Below, piece by piece: positions 34,799-43,013 of a stretch of 64,000 nucleotides of DNA. Both the position numbers and the translations under genes were made by a program. The notes beneath the pieces were generated by a model. It saw only the letters and a list, made by a program, of their open reading frames with translations, was not told the origin of the DNA and did no database searches. This stretch comes from Gymnodinialimonas ulvae (GTDB lineage: Bacteria; Pseudomonadota; Alphaproteobacteria; Rhodobacterales; Rhodobacteraceae), in the NCBI RefSeq assembly GCF_037543845.1, contig NZ_JBBIFX010000001.1, positions 1,426,001 through 1,490,000 of the forward strand, in the 5' to 3' direction. Each line of letters begins with the position of its first letter. Position 1 is the stretch's first letter.

Positions 34799-34827
34799 GG
34801 CGGCGCGGGCGCTGCGCCCGCGCCGCC
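34799..34827 (+). terminator. Strong GC hairpin after cbtA
   Basis: GGCGGCGCGGGCGC and its exact complement meet around a single T, giving up to 14 bp of stem (fewer once the loop forms). It is followed by CTCCCCTTCCTT rather than a T-run. Probably reduces transcription into the next gene without abolishing it. Confidence 0.65.
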
Positions 34828-34860
34828 GCTCCCCTTCCTTATGGTAATCCGGAGCGTCCC

Positions 34861-35352
34861 ATGAACACAGCGCTTCCCATGCTGGCCATCGGCCTGATCT
34901 TCGGCGGTGGCATCGGCTTCACCATCGCGGCCTCCAATGGCATCACCCTGGATGGACACGACCATTCCGAACATCACGGCGCGATGACGCATGGTGACGC
35001 CGAGCATGCCGCCGCGCACGAGGCGATCCTTTCGCTTCCCGATGACGCCGACGCGCCACGTCTGGCCGTGCGTATCGAACAAGATCCGATGTCGGGCTGG
35101 AACCTGAATATCATGGCCGAGAATTTCACCTTCTCACCCGAAAACGCGAGCCGCGATCACGTGCCCGGTCAAGGGCATGCGCATGTCTATATCGACGGGG
35201 TGAAACTGGGTCGTTTCTATGGGCCGTGGGTGCACCTCGACGGCCTGCCCGAGGGGTCGGTTGACGTGCGCGTGGGCCTTTTCGCCAACGATCACAGGCA
35301 ATTGGCGGTGGGCGATCAGCTTCTGAGCCAGACCATCGCAATTGAGAACTAG
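34861..35352 (+). CDS. His-rich exported protein of the cobalt locus, function unknown
   Basis: 163 residues. A hydrophobic N-terminus (LPMLAIGLIFGGGIGFTIAAS) acts as signal or anchor. A His-rich stretch follows (GHDHSEHHGAMTHGD, then AEHAAAHEA), and then a beta-rich domain (NFTFSPENASRDHVPGQGHA, HVYIDGVKLGRFYGPWVHL) of cupredoxin-like look. The histidines suggest a periplasmic metal carrier serving CbtBA. I know no name for it. It lies behind a hairpin in the riboswitch transcript. Its start is set by the signal peptide and an upstream GGAG. Confidence 0.75.
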   Translation: MNTALPMLAIGLIFGGGIGFTIAASNGITLDGHDHSEHHGAMTHGDAEHAAAHEAILSLPDDADAPRLAVRIEQDPMSGWNLNIMAENFTFSPENASRDHVPGQGHAHVYIDGVKLGRFYGPWVHLDGLPEGSVDVRVGLFANDHRQLAVGDQLLSQTIAIEN

Positions 35353-35355
35353 CAT

Positions 35356-35382
35356 AAGGCCCCGCGCGCGCGCGCGGGCCTT
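35356..35382. terminator. Terminator-like hairpin between converging genes
   Basis: AAGGCCC, an alternating CG run, and GGGCCTT form a perfect stem right after the stop of the His-rich protein gene. CCTTGTTTC follows on the plus strand. It probably stops plus-strand transcription before the cob operon end. Confidence 0.65.
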
Positions 35383-35408
35383 CCTTGTTTCAAAAATACT
35401 CAAAAAAA
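35380..35408. repeat. 29-nt A-rich repeat, copy 1
   Basis: The block beginning CTTCCTTGTTTCAAAAATAC and ending with seven A residues is identical at 56419-56447. Both copies sit in gaps between converging genes, close to the end of a minus-strand gene, where the complementary T-runs could act as terminator tails. Confidence 0.75.
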
Positions 35409-35413
35409 GACGC

Positions 35414-35737
35414 TTAATCGAGCGCAGGCACCCGGCCCTGAAGGCAAAACCGCAGACGCCCACACGCGGTCGCATCCTCGATCCATCCGCCCGGAGCCTC
35501 GAGATACGTGCGCAGGGTTGCGATGATGTCGGCGCGGTCCGTCACCGGATCGACACCGGCGAAAAAATAGGTCGCCCGCCCCGTCCCCTGAAGCGCAAGG
35601 CTCACCGGATTGGCACAGGCGTTCATGCAGGATTGCGGTTCAACCTGTGCCCGCAGACCGGCCGCATCCACCGCCGCCTGAAGCGCCGCGATATCCGCCC
35701 CGTCGCAGCTGGTGCACAGCCGCAGGACCGCGCTCAT
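35414..35737 (-). CDS. DUF1636 family metal-binding-like protein (end of cob operon)
   Basis: 107 residues. Cys pairs LCTSCDG near the start and SCMNACANPV in the middle, and a C-terminal ACGRLRFCLQGRVPA, match DUF1636, a thioredoxin-like ferredoxin-type family found with cobalamin genes. The function is unknown; a 2Fe-2S cluster or metal handling is plausible. It overlaps cobF by ATGA and is the last gene of the minus-strand run. A longer homologue opens the same run. Confidence 0.75.
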   Translation of the reverse strand: MSAVLRLCTSCDGADIAALQAAVDAAGLRAQVEPQSCMNACANPVSLALQGTGRATYFFAGVDPVTDRADIIATLRTYLEAPGGWIEDATACGRLRFCLQGRVPALD

Positions 35738-36471
35738 TCCAACCCCTCCGGACGCAGCAGATAGGTGTCCATGATCCAGCCATGGCGCGTGCGGGCCTCC
35801 GCCCGACGCGCAATGATCCGTGGCGCCGCCTCGGCCAGTATTCCGGCTTCGAGCACCTGCTCCGCCATCCCCAGATACGCCCCCCACCAGATCCGCAGAT
35901 CGGTCCGGTCGAGGGTGGTGAAGCTGCACTCACCATCCAACATCACAACCATGCTTTCGGTCCCGTCCGGCCAGCCATGGGCCCGCAATCGCCGTCCCGT
36001 CGTCACGGTGACGGCTCCGGCGAGCGTGTTGAACGTGATCCCATGGGCCGCGGTCAGCGCGCTCAGCGCCGTGATCCCAGGTACGACGCGAATGCGGGGC
36101 ACCGGCCGCAAGCGCTGCGCGATCCTCAGGGTGCTGTCGTAGAGCGATGGATCACCCCACACCAAAAGCGCAACCGGGCCGCCCTCATGCCCAAGTGCCG
36201 CCACCCAACGCCGGGCGATCTCATCGTGCCACGCCATCACCCTCGCGCGATACGGCACTGCCTCATCGCGCTCCGGGTAATCAAATTCCACGATCCGTCC
36301 CGTGGCCCCCGCATCTTGCAAAATCCGGTGCCGCAGGTCCGCCAGATCGTCTTTGCCGGGCCCCTTGCGTGGCACCAGAAGGACGCGGGCCGTCCGCAGC
36401 GCGCGCTGCGCCTCAAGCGTGACATGCTCCGGATTGCCCGTGCCGATCCCAATCAGAGACAGCTCCATCAT
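35734..36471 (-). CDS. cobF: Precorrin-6A synthase (deacetylating) CobF
   Basis: 245 residues of the tetrapyrrole methylase fold: LSLIGIGTGNPEHVTLEA at the start, ALLVWGDPSLYDST, and RVVPGITALSALTAAHG. It methylates C1 of precorrin-5 with loss of the acetyl group, in the aerobic route. The start ATGATG overlaps the cobA stop. Followed by the short DUF1636 gene. Confidence 0.93.
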   Translation of the reverse strand: MMELSLIGIGTGNPEHVTLEAQRALRTARVLLVPRKGPGKDDLADLRHRILQDAGATGRIVEFDYPERDEAVPYRARVMAWHDEIARRWVAALGHEGGPVALLVWGDPSLYDSTLRIAQRLRPVPRIRVVPGITALSALTAAHGITFNTLAGAVTVTTGRRLRAHGWPDGTESMVVMLDGECSFTTLDRTDLRIWWGAYLGMAEQVLEAGILAEAAPRIIARRAEARTRHGWIMDTYLLRPEGLE

Positions 36472-37190
36472 TCCGGTTCTGCCAGCGGCCCATAAAGGAT
36501 CAGCGCCGGGGCGGTGCCGATTTCGCCCTTCAATCGCTCCACCAGATCCGCCACGCACATCCGGAAAAGCGCCTGTTCCGGCGTGCTGACGCACTCGGCC
36601 AGAAGCGCGGGCGTCTCGGGCGGCAGGCCCCGTTCGATCAGGGCCGCAGCCAGGATCGGAAAGGTCCGCTTACCCATGAACACCACGGTCGAGGCCGTTG
36701 GATCGGCCAAGGCCTCAAGCGAAATATCGTCGGGCAATGCGCCGCTTGCGTCATGGCCCGTGACGAATTGCACCCGCCGCGCCGTCAGCCGCCGCGTCAA
36801 CGGGATGCCATGGGCCGCCGCCGCCGCAATTGCGCTTGGCACGCCGGGGATGATCTCATAGGCGATGCCCGCCTCCCGCAACGCGACAAGCTCCTCTTCC
36901 AGCCGTCCGAACAGCCCGCTGTCGCCGGATTTCAACCGCACGACACGCCCGCCCTGTTGTGCATATTCCACGAGCAATTGGGATACGTGGCGCTGCTTTG
37001 GAGACGGGCGACCGGCGCGTTTGCCGACGCCGACCAAATCGGCCCCCGCACGCGCATGGGTCAGGATCGGACCGCTCGACAGGTCATCGAACAGAACCGC
37101 ATCGGCGCGTTTCAACCGGTCCACCGCCTTGAGTGTCAGAAGCTCCGGATCACCGGGGCCGGAGCCAACGAAGGAAACGAAACCTGTCAT
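36468..37190 (-). CDS. cobA: Uroporphyrinogen-III C-methyltransferase CobA
   Basis: 240 residues. It methylates uroporphyrinogen III at C2 and C7 to precorrin-2, the entry into the corrin path. The motifs are FVGSGPGDPELLTLKAVDRL, RLKSGDSGLFGR, and IIPGVPSAIAAAAAHGIPLTR. It is of the stand-alone CobA type with no CysG fusion. It overlaps cobB and cobF by ATGA. Confidence 0.95.
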   Translation of the reverse strand: MTGFVSFVGSGPGDPELLTLKAVDRLKRADAVLFDDLSSGPILTHARAGADLVGVGKRAGRPSPKQRHVSQLLVEYAQQGGRVVRLKSGDSGLFGRLEEELVALREAGIAYEIIPGVPSAIAAAAAHGIPLTRRLTARRVQFVTGHDASGALPDDISLEALADPTASTVVFMGKRTFPILAAALIERGLPPETPALLAECVSTPEQALFRMCVADLVERLKGEIGTAPALILYGPLAEPE

Positions 37191-38491
37191 CCTTCCTCCG
37201 CGATCATATGAAAGAACGTGCCCGTCACATTGCCCCTGATCGAGCCGGTCTCGGGCACCGGATTGCCGTCTGCATCGGATACTTTGGCCAGTGGGGCGTC
37301 GGGTTCTTCTACAACAACTGTATAGTGAAATTCATGCCCGCGCAGGACGGCACCGGGCGCAAAGCCCATCATGCCCGCCTGCAGCACCGCGCGCCGGTAG
37401 CCGAGGTGAAACTTTCGCTTCTCGAACGACGTCACAAGCCCGAGCAGCCCGGCCATCGCGTGACGCGCACCCGACTTGTCGATCAACACCTCGCCCAACG
37501 CCATGTAGCCGCCGCATTCACCATGGACCGGCTTGGTCTGAGCATGGGCGCGCAGCCCGTCCAAGAAGGTCGTGGCGGCCGCCAATCGCCCGGCATGGAG
37601 TTCCGGGTATCCGCCCGGAAGCCAGACCAGATCGGCCTCGGGCGGCGCCTCGTCGGCCAAGGGAGAAAACGGAAGAATCTCCGCTCCGGCCGCGCGCCAG
37701 CCTTCCAGAAGATGCGGATATGTAAAGGAAAACGCGGCATCCCGGGCCAAGGCGATGCGTTGCGCTGGTGGCTTTGGCAAAGCGCCCGAAGGCAAGGCCC
37801 CACCCCGCGCGGCCGCCCTGATCGCGTCAAGATCCACATTCTCGCGCAGGAACGCGGCATATCCCGCAATCGCCGCTTCCAGATCGGGATGCTCCACCGC
37901 CTGGATCAACCCCAGATGCCGCTCCGGCAGGGCCAGATCACCGCGTCGGGGCAACACGCCGAGCACGGTCAAACCCGCCGCATCCATACCCCTGCGGATC
38001 AGCCGTTCATGCCGGGGGGAGGCCACGCGGTTTACGATAACGCCCGCGAACGGCAGATCCGGCGCGTAGGCTTGAAACCCAAGTGCGGTGGCCGCCGCCG
38101 ATTGCGCCTGTCCGCCCGCGTCGATCACCAAAACCACAGGCCAACCCATCCGCCGGGCCGTCTCGGCGCTTGAGCCGAAGCCCGCCTGCCCCTGCGTGGC
38201 GACCCCGTCATAGAGCCCCATTGAGCCCTCCGCGACGCAGATCTCCGCGCCCGCGGACTGCGCTGCGATTCCGTCCAGCAAGGCGCCGTCCATCGCCCAG
38301 GTATCAAGGTTGAACGAAGCTCGCCCGGCTGCAGCAAGATGGAACGCCGGGTCGATGTAATCCGGCCCGCTCTTGAACGGCTGCACCGCCATCCCATCCT
38401 CGCGCAGCGCTCGCAAAAGCCCCAACATCACGGTCGTCTTGCCCGTGCCCGAAGCCGGGGCCGACACCATCAGACCAACGGGATCAGTCAT
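37187..38491 (-). CDS. cobB: Cobyrinate a,c-diamide synthase CobB
   Basis: 434 residues. The N-terminal dethiobiotin synthetase-like ATPase has SAPASGTGKTT. The C-terminal type-1 glutamine amidotransferase domain has the nucleophile in HGECGGYMALG. It amidates the a and c side chains with glutamine and ATP; in the aerobic route the substrate is hydrogenobyrinic acid. Its start overlaps cobM by 8 nt; the ATG chosen has GGAAG at good spacing, and one two codons upstream is possible. Confidence 0.93.
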   Translation of the reverse strand: MTDPVGLMVSAPASGTGKTTVMLGLLRALREDGMAVQPFKSGPDYIDPAFHLAAAGRASFNLDTWAMDGALLDGIAAQSAGAEICVAEGSMGLYDGVATQGQAGFGSSAETARRMGWPVVLVIDAGGQAQSAAATALGFQAYAPDLPFAGVIVNRVASPRHERLIRRGMDAAGLTVLGVLPRRGDLALPERHLGLIQAVEHPDLEAAIAGYAAFLRENVDLDAIRAAARGGALPSGALPKPPAQRIALARDAAFSFTYPHLLEGWRAAGAEILPFSPLADEAPPEADLVWLPGGYPELHAGRLAAATTFLDGLRAHAQTKPVHGECGGYMALGEVLIDKSGARHAMAGLLGLVTSFEKRKFHLGYRRAVLQAGMMGFAPGAVLRGHEFHYTVVVEEPDAPLAKVSDADGNPVPETGSIRGNVTGTFFHMIAEEG

Positions 38492-39278
38492 CGCCATGCT
38501 TCCATTCGCTCCAGGGGCTGTCGGCACTTTGGGGCCGATAGCGACGATCATAATCCGCCGCGTAAAGCCGCGACTCCGCAAAATCGCCCGCGCCGATCGC
38601 CGGTCCGACCAAGATCAGTGCGGTGCGCGCGATGCCGTCGTCGACGGCCGCTTCCAATGTGCCAAGCGTCGCCCGGATCACCCGCTCATCGGGCCAGGAC
38701 GCCCGGTAGACCACCGCCACCGGACAATCCGCGCCGTAACATGGCACCAGGTCCGACACGACTTTCGCCATCTGCCCAATCGACAGATGCAGCGCCAGCG
38801 TCGCGCCCGTGCGCCCGAAATTCGCCAAGCTCTCGCCCTCCGGCATCGACGTGGCCTTGCCCTGCGTCCGCGTCAGGATCAGGGATTGCCCGATCCCCGG
38901 CAGCGTCAGTTCCTGCCCCAGGCTTGCCGCTGCCGCCGCGAAGGAGGGCACGCCCGGCGTCACCGTGTAGGGGATGCGCAGCGCTTCCAATCGGCGAATC
39001 TGCTCGCCCATCGCCGACCAGACGGACAAATCACCCGAATGCAGCCGCGCGACATCCTTGCCCGCGTCATGGGCGACCGCGATGGTTCCGATGATCTCGT
39101 CGAGCGACAGGGGCGCCGTGTTGACCACCTGCGCGCCCTCGGGGCAATGGTCCAGCACCGCCTCGGGTACCAGTGATCCGGCATAAAGGCAGACCGGGCA
39201 TGACGCGATCAAATCGCGCCCCCTCAGGGTCAGAAGGTCCGGCGCGCCGGGACCCGCGCCGATGAAATGCACACTCAT
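38484..39278 (-). CDS. cobM: Precorrin-4 C11-methyltransferase CobM
   Basis: 264 residues. Tetrapyrrole methylase fold with HFIGAGPGAPDLLTLRGRDL, LHSGDLSVWSAMGEQ, and TVTPGVPSFAAAAASLG; the later ILTRTQGKATSMPEGE is typical of CobM/CbiF. It turns precorrin-4 into precorrin-5. It overlaps cobE by ATGA upstream. Confidence 0.95.
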   Translation of the reverse strand: MSVHFIGAGPGAPDLLTLRGRDLIASCPVCLYAGSLVPEAVLDHCPEGAQVVNTAPLSLDEIIGTIAVAHDAGKDVARLHSGDLSVWSAMGEQIRRLEALRIPYTVTPGVPSFAAAAASLGQELTLPGIGQSLILTRTQGKATSMPEGESLANFGRTGATLALHLSIGQMAKVVSDLVPCYGADCPVAVVYRASWPDERVIRATLGTLEAAVDDGIARTALILVGPAIGAGDFAESRLYAADYDRRYRPQSADSPWSEWKHGDD

Positions 39279-39628
39279 TCCGCCGTCTCCGCCAAGGCGC
39301 AGGTCGCGCATCCATCATCGGAAATCACCCGGACCTTAACCAGCTTTGCCCCTGCACCGGCCGCCGCCAACGCGGCCGCCTCCGCCACCGATCCGGTGCC
39401 GCGTTCCGCCAGAGAGGTGAAGCTTTGCGTCACCGTTTCCTGCCGCACCAAATCGCGCGCTTCGACCGCGACAATTGTGAGGTGGCGGGCCGTTGCGAAT
39501 TCTGAAAACACCCCCGGCACCTTGTCCAGAACGGTCGCCAACCGCCCGGCAGCGCCCGCTTTTTCGTAGGCATCGGCCAGGCTATCCACCGTGGCCGCGC
39601 CGCGAAATCCGAACCCCGCCACAATCAT
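39275..39628 (-). CDS. cobE: CobE / CbiG C-terminal-like protein
   Basis: 117 residues. It starts IVAGFGFRGAATVDSLADAY and has QSFTSLAERGTGSVAEAAAL, the fold shared with the C-terminal domain of CbiG. Its exact role in the aerobic pathway is not settled. The ATG forms ATGA with the cobL stop, and the stop overlaps cobM. The end DDGCATCALAETAE has a CxxC. Confidence 0.85.
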   Translation of the reverse strand: MIVAGFGFRGAATVDSLADAYEKAGAAGRLATVLDKVPGVFSEFATARHLTIVAVEARDLVRQETVTQSFTSLAERGTGSVAEAAALAAAGAGAKLVKVRVISDDGCATCALAETAE

Positions 39629-40812
39629 CGCGTCACGCTCCATTGAACCACCGGATAAGCCGCTTTCCAGCCGCGTTTCGACCCCATCGGAGCGGCTGTA
39701 GCGATCTCCACTTTCATCAACTCCCCCCCGAAGGCCGCGTGCCATCCTGCCAGCAGCGCCTCCGTCTCCAACGTCACCGAACTTACCACGACACGCGTGC
39801 CATCTGGTACCACGTCCCACAGTTTCGTGCGCATCTCGGTGTCCATGCCGCCACCCACAAAGACCGCCTCGGGGCGGTCCAGCGCGGACAAGACCTCCGG
39901 CGCGCTGCCTTCGACAATCGTCAGACGATGCGAGACGCCGAACGCCTCCGCATTCGCACGGATCAACGCACATCGATCGGCGCGCGGCTCCACGATCGTT
40001 GCCCGGCACGACGGCTCCGCCAACAGCCATTCCACCGCGATGGAACCCGACCCGCCACCGATATCCCACAGGTGTTCGCCGTGGCGCGGAGCCAATGCCG
40101 AGAGCGTCATCGCCCGCAATGGACGTTTGGTCATAACGCCGTCGGTCTCGAAAAGGTCGTCCGGAAGGCCCGACGTTTTCGGCACCACCGCCCCGTCGCC
40201 CGCCACTGCCAGAGCAATGGCCACGGGATGCGCAAATCGGCCCTGCAGCGCCTCCGCCGTGCTGTGGGTCACGTGTTCCTTCGGCCCGCCCATGGCTTCG
40301 CAAATGGTCAATTCCGACGCGCCGAATCCGCTCTCGTGCAGCCACGCTGCAAAGGCGTGGACCGCGTCACCGTCACGCAAGGTCGCGATCACCCGTGCGC
40401 CCGGTGCCAAGTGCGCCCGCATCCGCGCAAAGGGCGCCGCATGCAAGCCGACGCAGGCCACATCCTCCAACGGCCACCCCAGCCGCGCCGCGACCAGGCC
40501 AAAAATCGACACGCCCGGAAACGCCCGCCATTGCCCCGAAAAATGCTTCGATATCCCACGCCCCGCACCGAACCAGAACGGATCGCCCGAGGCCAGCACC
40601 GCGACCTGTCGTCCGCGCAGCCCTTCAAGCACCGCATACCCGTCAGCAAAGGGTACCGGCCATTCCACCTTTTCCGCCGCATCCACCAGGCGCAGATGCC
40701 GCGCAGGGCCCATCACGACCTCAGCCGCGTCAAGCGCCTCACGGCTTGCAGCCGACAAGCCCCCCGGTCCATCTTCGCCAAGACCGATGATTGTGATCCA
40801 GGGCTCAGCCAT
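39625..40812 (-). CDS. cobL: Precorrin-6Y C5,15-methyltransferase (decarboxylating) CobL
   Basis: 395 residues, two domains. The N-terminal CbiE-like methylase (ITIIGLGEDGPGGLSAASREAL, VAVLASGDPFWFGAG) adds the methyl at C5. The C-terminal CbiT-like domain (HLWDIGGGSGSIAVEWLLAE, AVFVGGGMDTEM) methylates C15 and decarboxylates. It makes precorrin-8X. Its start codon overlaps that of cobK on the other strand, and its AGGAGGT ribosome binding site lies inside cobK codons 4-6. Confidence 0.95.
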   Translation of the reverse strand: MAEPWITIIGLGEDGPGGLSAASREALDAAEVVMGPARHLRLVDAAEKVEWPVPFADGYAVLEGLRGRQVAVLASGDPFWFGAGRGISKHFSGQWRAFPGVSIFGLVAARLGWPLEDVACVGLHAAPFARMRAHLAPGARVIATLRDGDAVHAFAAWLHESGFGASELTICEAMGGPKEHVTHSTAEALQGRFAHPVAIALAVAGDGAVVPKTSGLPDDLFETDGVMTKRPLRAMTLSALAPRHGEHLWDIGGGSGSIAVEWLLAEPSCRATIVEPRADRCALIRANAEAFGVSHRLTIVEGSAPEVLSALDRPEAVFVGGGMDTEMRTKLWDVVPDGTRVVVSSVTLETEALLAGWHAAFGGELMKVEIATAAPMGSKRGWKAAYPVVQWSVTR

Positions 40813-41563
40813 GCAGACCAACCTCCTGATCCTTGGCGGCACGACTGAGGCCACAGCGCTGGCCCGCGCCGTGGCCGAGGCGGGCCTTGCCGGCACCGTC
40901 AGCTTCGCGGGCCGCGTCGAGCGTCCCGTGCGACAGCCCCTGCCGCAGCGCGTGGGCGGGTTCGGCGGGACGGACGGGCTCGCAACCTACCTGCGGGATC
41001 ACAAGATCACGCATCTGGTCGACGCCACGCATCCATTTGCCGCCCAGATGAGCTTTAACGCCGTGGCCGCCGCGACTGCGGCGCAGGTGCCACTGGTCGC
41101 GCTGACCCGCCCGCCGTGGCGCGCGCAAGCGGGCGATGACTGGACCCACGTCCCCGACATCGGCGCGGCCGTCGCGGCCCTCGACCGTGCGCCGTGCAAT
41201 GTCATGCTCGCCGTGGGCCGCATGCATCTGGCCGATTTCGCACCTAACCCGCAGCATCGCTATCTCTTGCGCCTCGTGGACCCGCCTAAAACCGCGCTGC
41301 CCCTGCCGCTGACCGAAACCGTCGTCGATCGCGGCCCGTTTTCCGAGGCCGCCGACACAGCCTTGATGCAGGCCCACAACATCGACCTCATCGTGTCGAA
41401 AAATTCCGGCGGCACCGGTGCTTATGCGAAACTTGCCGCCGCACGCAGCCTGCGGCTTCCGGTCCTCATGATTGACCGTCCGGCGCAGCCCGAGCGGTCT
41501 GAGTTGGCCACCCCCGCCGACATCCTCAATTGGGTTCATCATTCCACCGACCTCGGGGTATAG
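40811..41563 (+). CDS. cobK: Precorrin-6A reductase CobK (opposite strand within the cob run)
   Basis: 250 residues. LLILGGTTEATALARAVAEA is the NADPH motif; LVDATHPFAAQMSFNA, PLVALTRPPW, VMLAVGRMHL, and VSKNSGGTGAYAKLAAAR follow. It reduces precorrin-6A to 6B, the substrate of CobL. It is the only plus-strand gene between 35.4 and 49.2 kb. Its ATG and that of cobL share the four bases CATG. Its 3' end overlaps the cobJ 3' end by 25 bp. Confidence 0.95.
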   Translation: MQTNLLILGGTTEATALARAVAEAGLAGTVSFAGRVERPVRQPLPQRVGGFGGTDGLATYLRDHKITHLVDATHPFAAQMSFNAVAAATAAQVPLVALTRPPWRAQAGDDWTHVPDIGAAVAALDRAPCNVMLAVGRMHLADFAPNPQHRYLLRLVDPPKTALPLPLTETVVDRGPFSEAADTALMQAHNIDLIVSKNSGGTGAYAKLAAARSLRLPVLMIDRPAQPERSELATPADILNWVHHSTDLGV

Positions 41564-42276
41564 ACCCAATCGCCAACGCGCCGCGTGCGCGAAGATCCCA
41601 CCAAAACCACCGTCCGCATATCCGCCATCTCCGGTGTCGCATCGGCCAGCCGGACCACATTCAAAGCCTCTTCCGCCGTCGACACAGCCCGGGCGAACAC
41701 GATCAGCCGCTCCGGTTCACAAGCCTCGCGCAACACCTCCAACACCCGCCCGAACCCTTCGGGCCGCGCCTTGGAGCGTGGGTTGTAGAACGCCATCGCG
41801 AAATCCGCCTCCGCCGCAAGGCGCAAACGTTTTTCTATAAGATCCCACGGCTTGAGATTGTCACTCAGGTTGATCGCGCAGAAATCATGGCCCAGAACGG
41901 CCCCCGCCCTGGCCGAGCCCGCGAACATCGCCGAAATGCCCGGCAGCACGCGCACATCCAGCGACAACCACCCGAGCGGTCCGGCCTCCAGCGCTTCGAA
42001 TACCGCGCTGGCCATGGCGAAGACACCCGGATCGCCGGACGACACCACAACCACGCGCTTGCCTTCCGCCGCCATGTGCAGGGCATGTGTGGCGCGGTCC
42101 AACTCCACCCGATTGTCGCTTTCATGCAGCGTCAGGCCATCGCGTGCCGCCACGCGGCGGACATAGGGGATATAGCCCACCACGTCGGTCGCCTGCGCCA
42201 AAATGTCGGTTACCTCCGGCGTCACCATGGCCGTATCTCCCGGCCCGAGGCCCGCAACGACCACCCAGCCGGTCAC
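41539..42276 (-). CDS. cobJ: Precorrin-3B C17-methyltransferase CobJ
   Basis: 245 residues. Ring contraction enzyme: VVAGLGPGDTAMVTPEVTDIL, VVVVSSGDPGVFAMASAVFE, VRVLPGISAMFAGSARAGA, and FYNPRSKARPEG are all typical. It makes precorrin-4. The GTG start overlaps the cobI stop (GTGA). Its 3' end lies under the end of cobK on the other strand. Confidence 0.95.
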   Translation of the reverse strand: MTGWVVVAGLGPGDTAMVTPEVTDILAQATDVVGYIPYVRRVAARDGLTLHESDNRVELDRATHALHMAAEGKRVVVVSSGDPGVFAMASAVFEALEAGPLGWLSLDVRVLPGISAMFAGSARAGAVLGHDFCAINLSDNLKPWDLIEKRLRLAAEADFAMAFYNPRSKARPEGFGRVLEVLREACEPERLIVFARAVSTAEEALNVVRLADATPEMADMRTVVLVGSSRTRRVGDWVYTPRSVE

Positions 42277-43013
42277 GGTCGCCGCCCCTGCCCATGCACG
42301 ACGATAATCGAAAAATAGGGCAATGTTTCACCCCCATGATCCGACAGGGCGCAGACGCTCTGCCCCTCCATCGCGGCGTATTGCACCAGGACCGCACGCT
42401 CCGCCTTGCCCGCCGCCTGCAACGCCCGGCGCACCTTCGTAAGGTTGCGACCGATCTTCATAACGACCAACGCATCCGCCCGCGCCATGGCGTCGCGCAA
42501 CGTGTCTTCGTCCAGCGTCCCCATCACAACCGATAACACATCGTCGCCCCATGTGATCGGGGTGCCCGTCGCGGTCCAGGCCGCCGACATGCCCGTGATC
42601 GCGGGCACGACCTGCACCTCGCATCGGTCTTTCAACCGCTCATAAAGATGCATGAACGAGCCGTAGAAGAACGGATCGCCCTCGCACAACACGACCACGT
42701 CCTCGCCCCCTGCCGTCAGCTTGCACAGATGCGCCGTGACCTCTGCGTAGAAGCCCGACAGCACCTCGTTGTAGCGCGGATCACTCAGCGGGATTTCCGT
42801 GGTCACAGGGTATTCCATCGCAAATTCAACGGCATCCGGGCGCAACATTCCGTCCACGATCTTTCGCGCACGACCGGCCCGGCCCGCTTTGCGGAAGAAG
42901 GCCACATGCTTGGCCGCGCGCAGAAGCCGATCCGCCTTCACGCTCATCAACTCCGGATCGCCCGGCCCGAGGCCGACGCCGTAAACACGGCCTTTTTTCC
43001 GTGGGGCGCTCAT
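42273..43013 (-). CDS. cobI: Precorrin-2 C20-methyltransferase CobI
   Basis: 246 residues. It begins with KGRVYGVGLGPGDPELMSVK, then VVVLCEGDPFFYGSFMHLYE and VQVVPAITGMSAAWTATG. It adds the C20 methyl to precorrin-2 giving precorrin-3A. The ATG overlaps the cobH stop by ATGA, and the start is placed where the Rossmann-like first strand begins. Confidence 0.95.
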   Translation of the reverse strand: MSAPRKKGRVYGVGLGPGDPELMSVKADRLLRAAKHVAFFRKAGRAGRARKIVDGMLRPDAVEFAMEYPVTTEIPLSDPRYNEVLSGFYAEVTAHLCKLTAGGEDVVVLCEGDPFFYGSFMHLYERLKDRCEVQVVPAITGMSAAWTATGTPITWGDDVLSVVMGTLDEDTLRDAMARADALVVMKIGRNLTKVRRALQAAGKAERAVLVQYAAMEGQSVCALSDHGGETLPYFSIIVVHGQGRRP

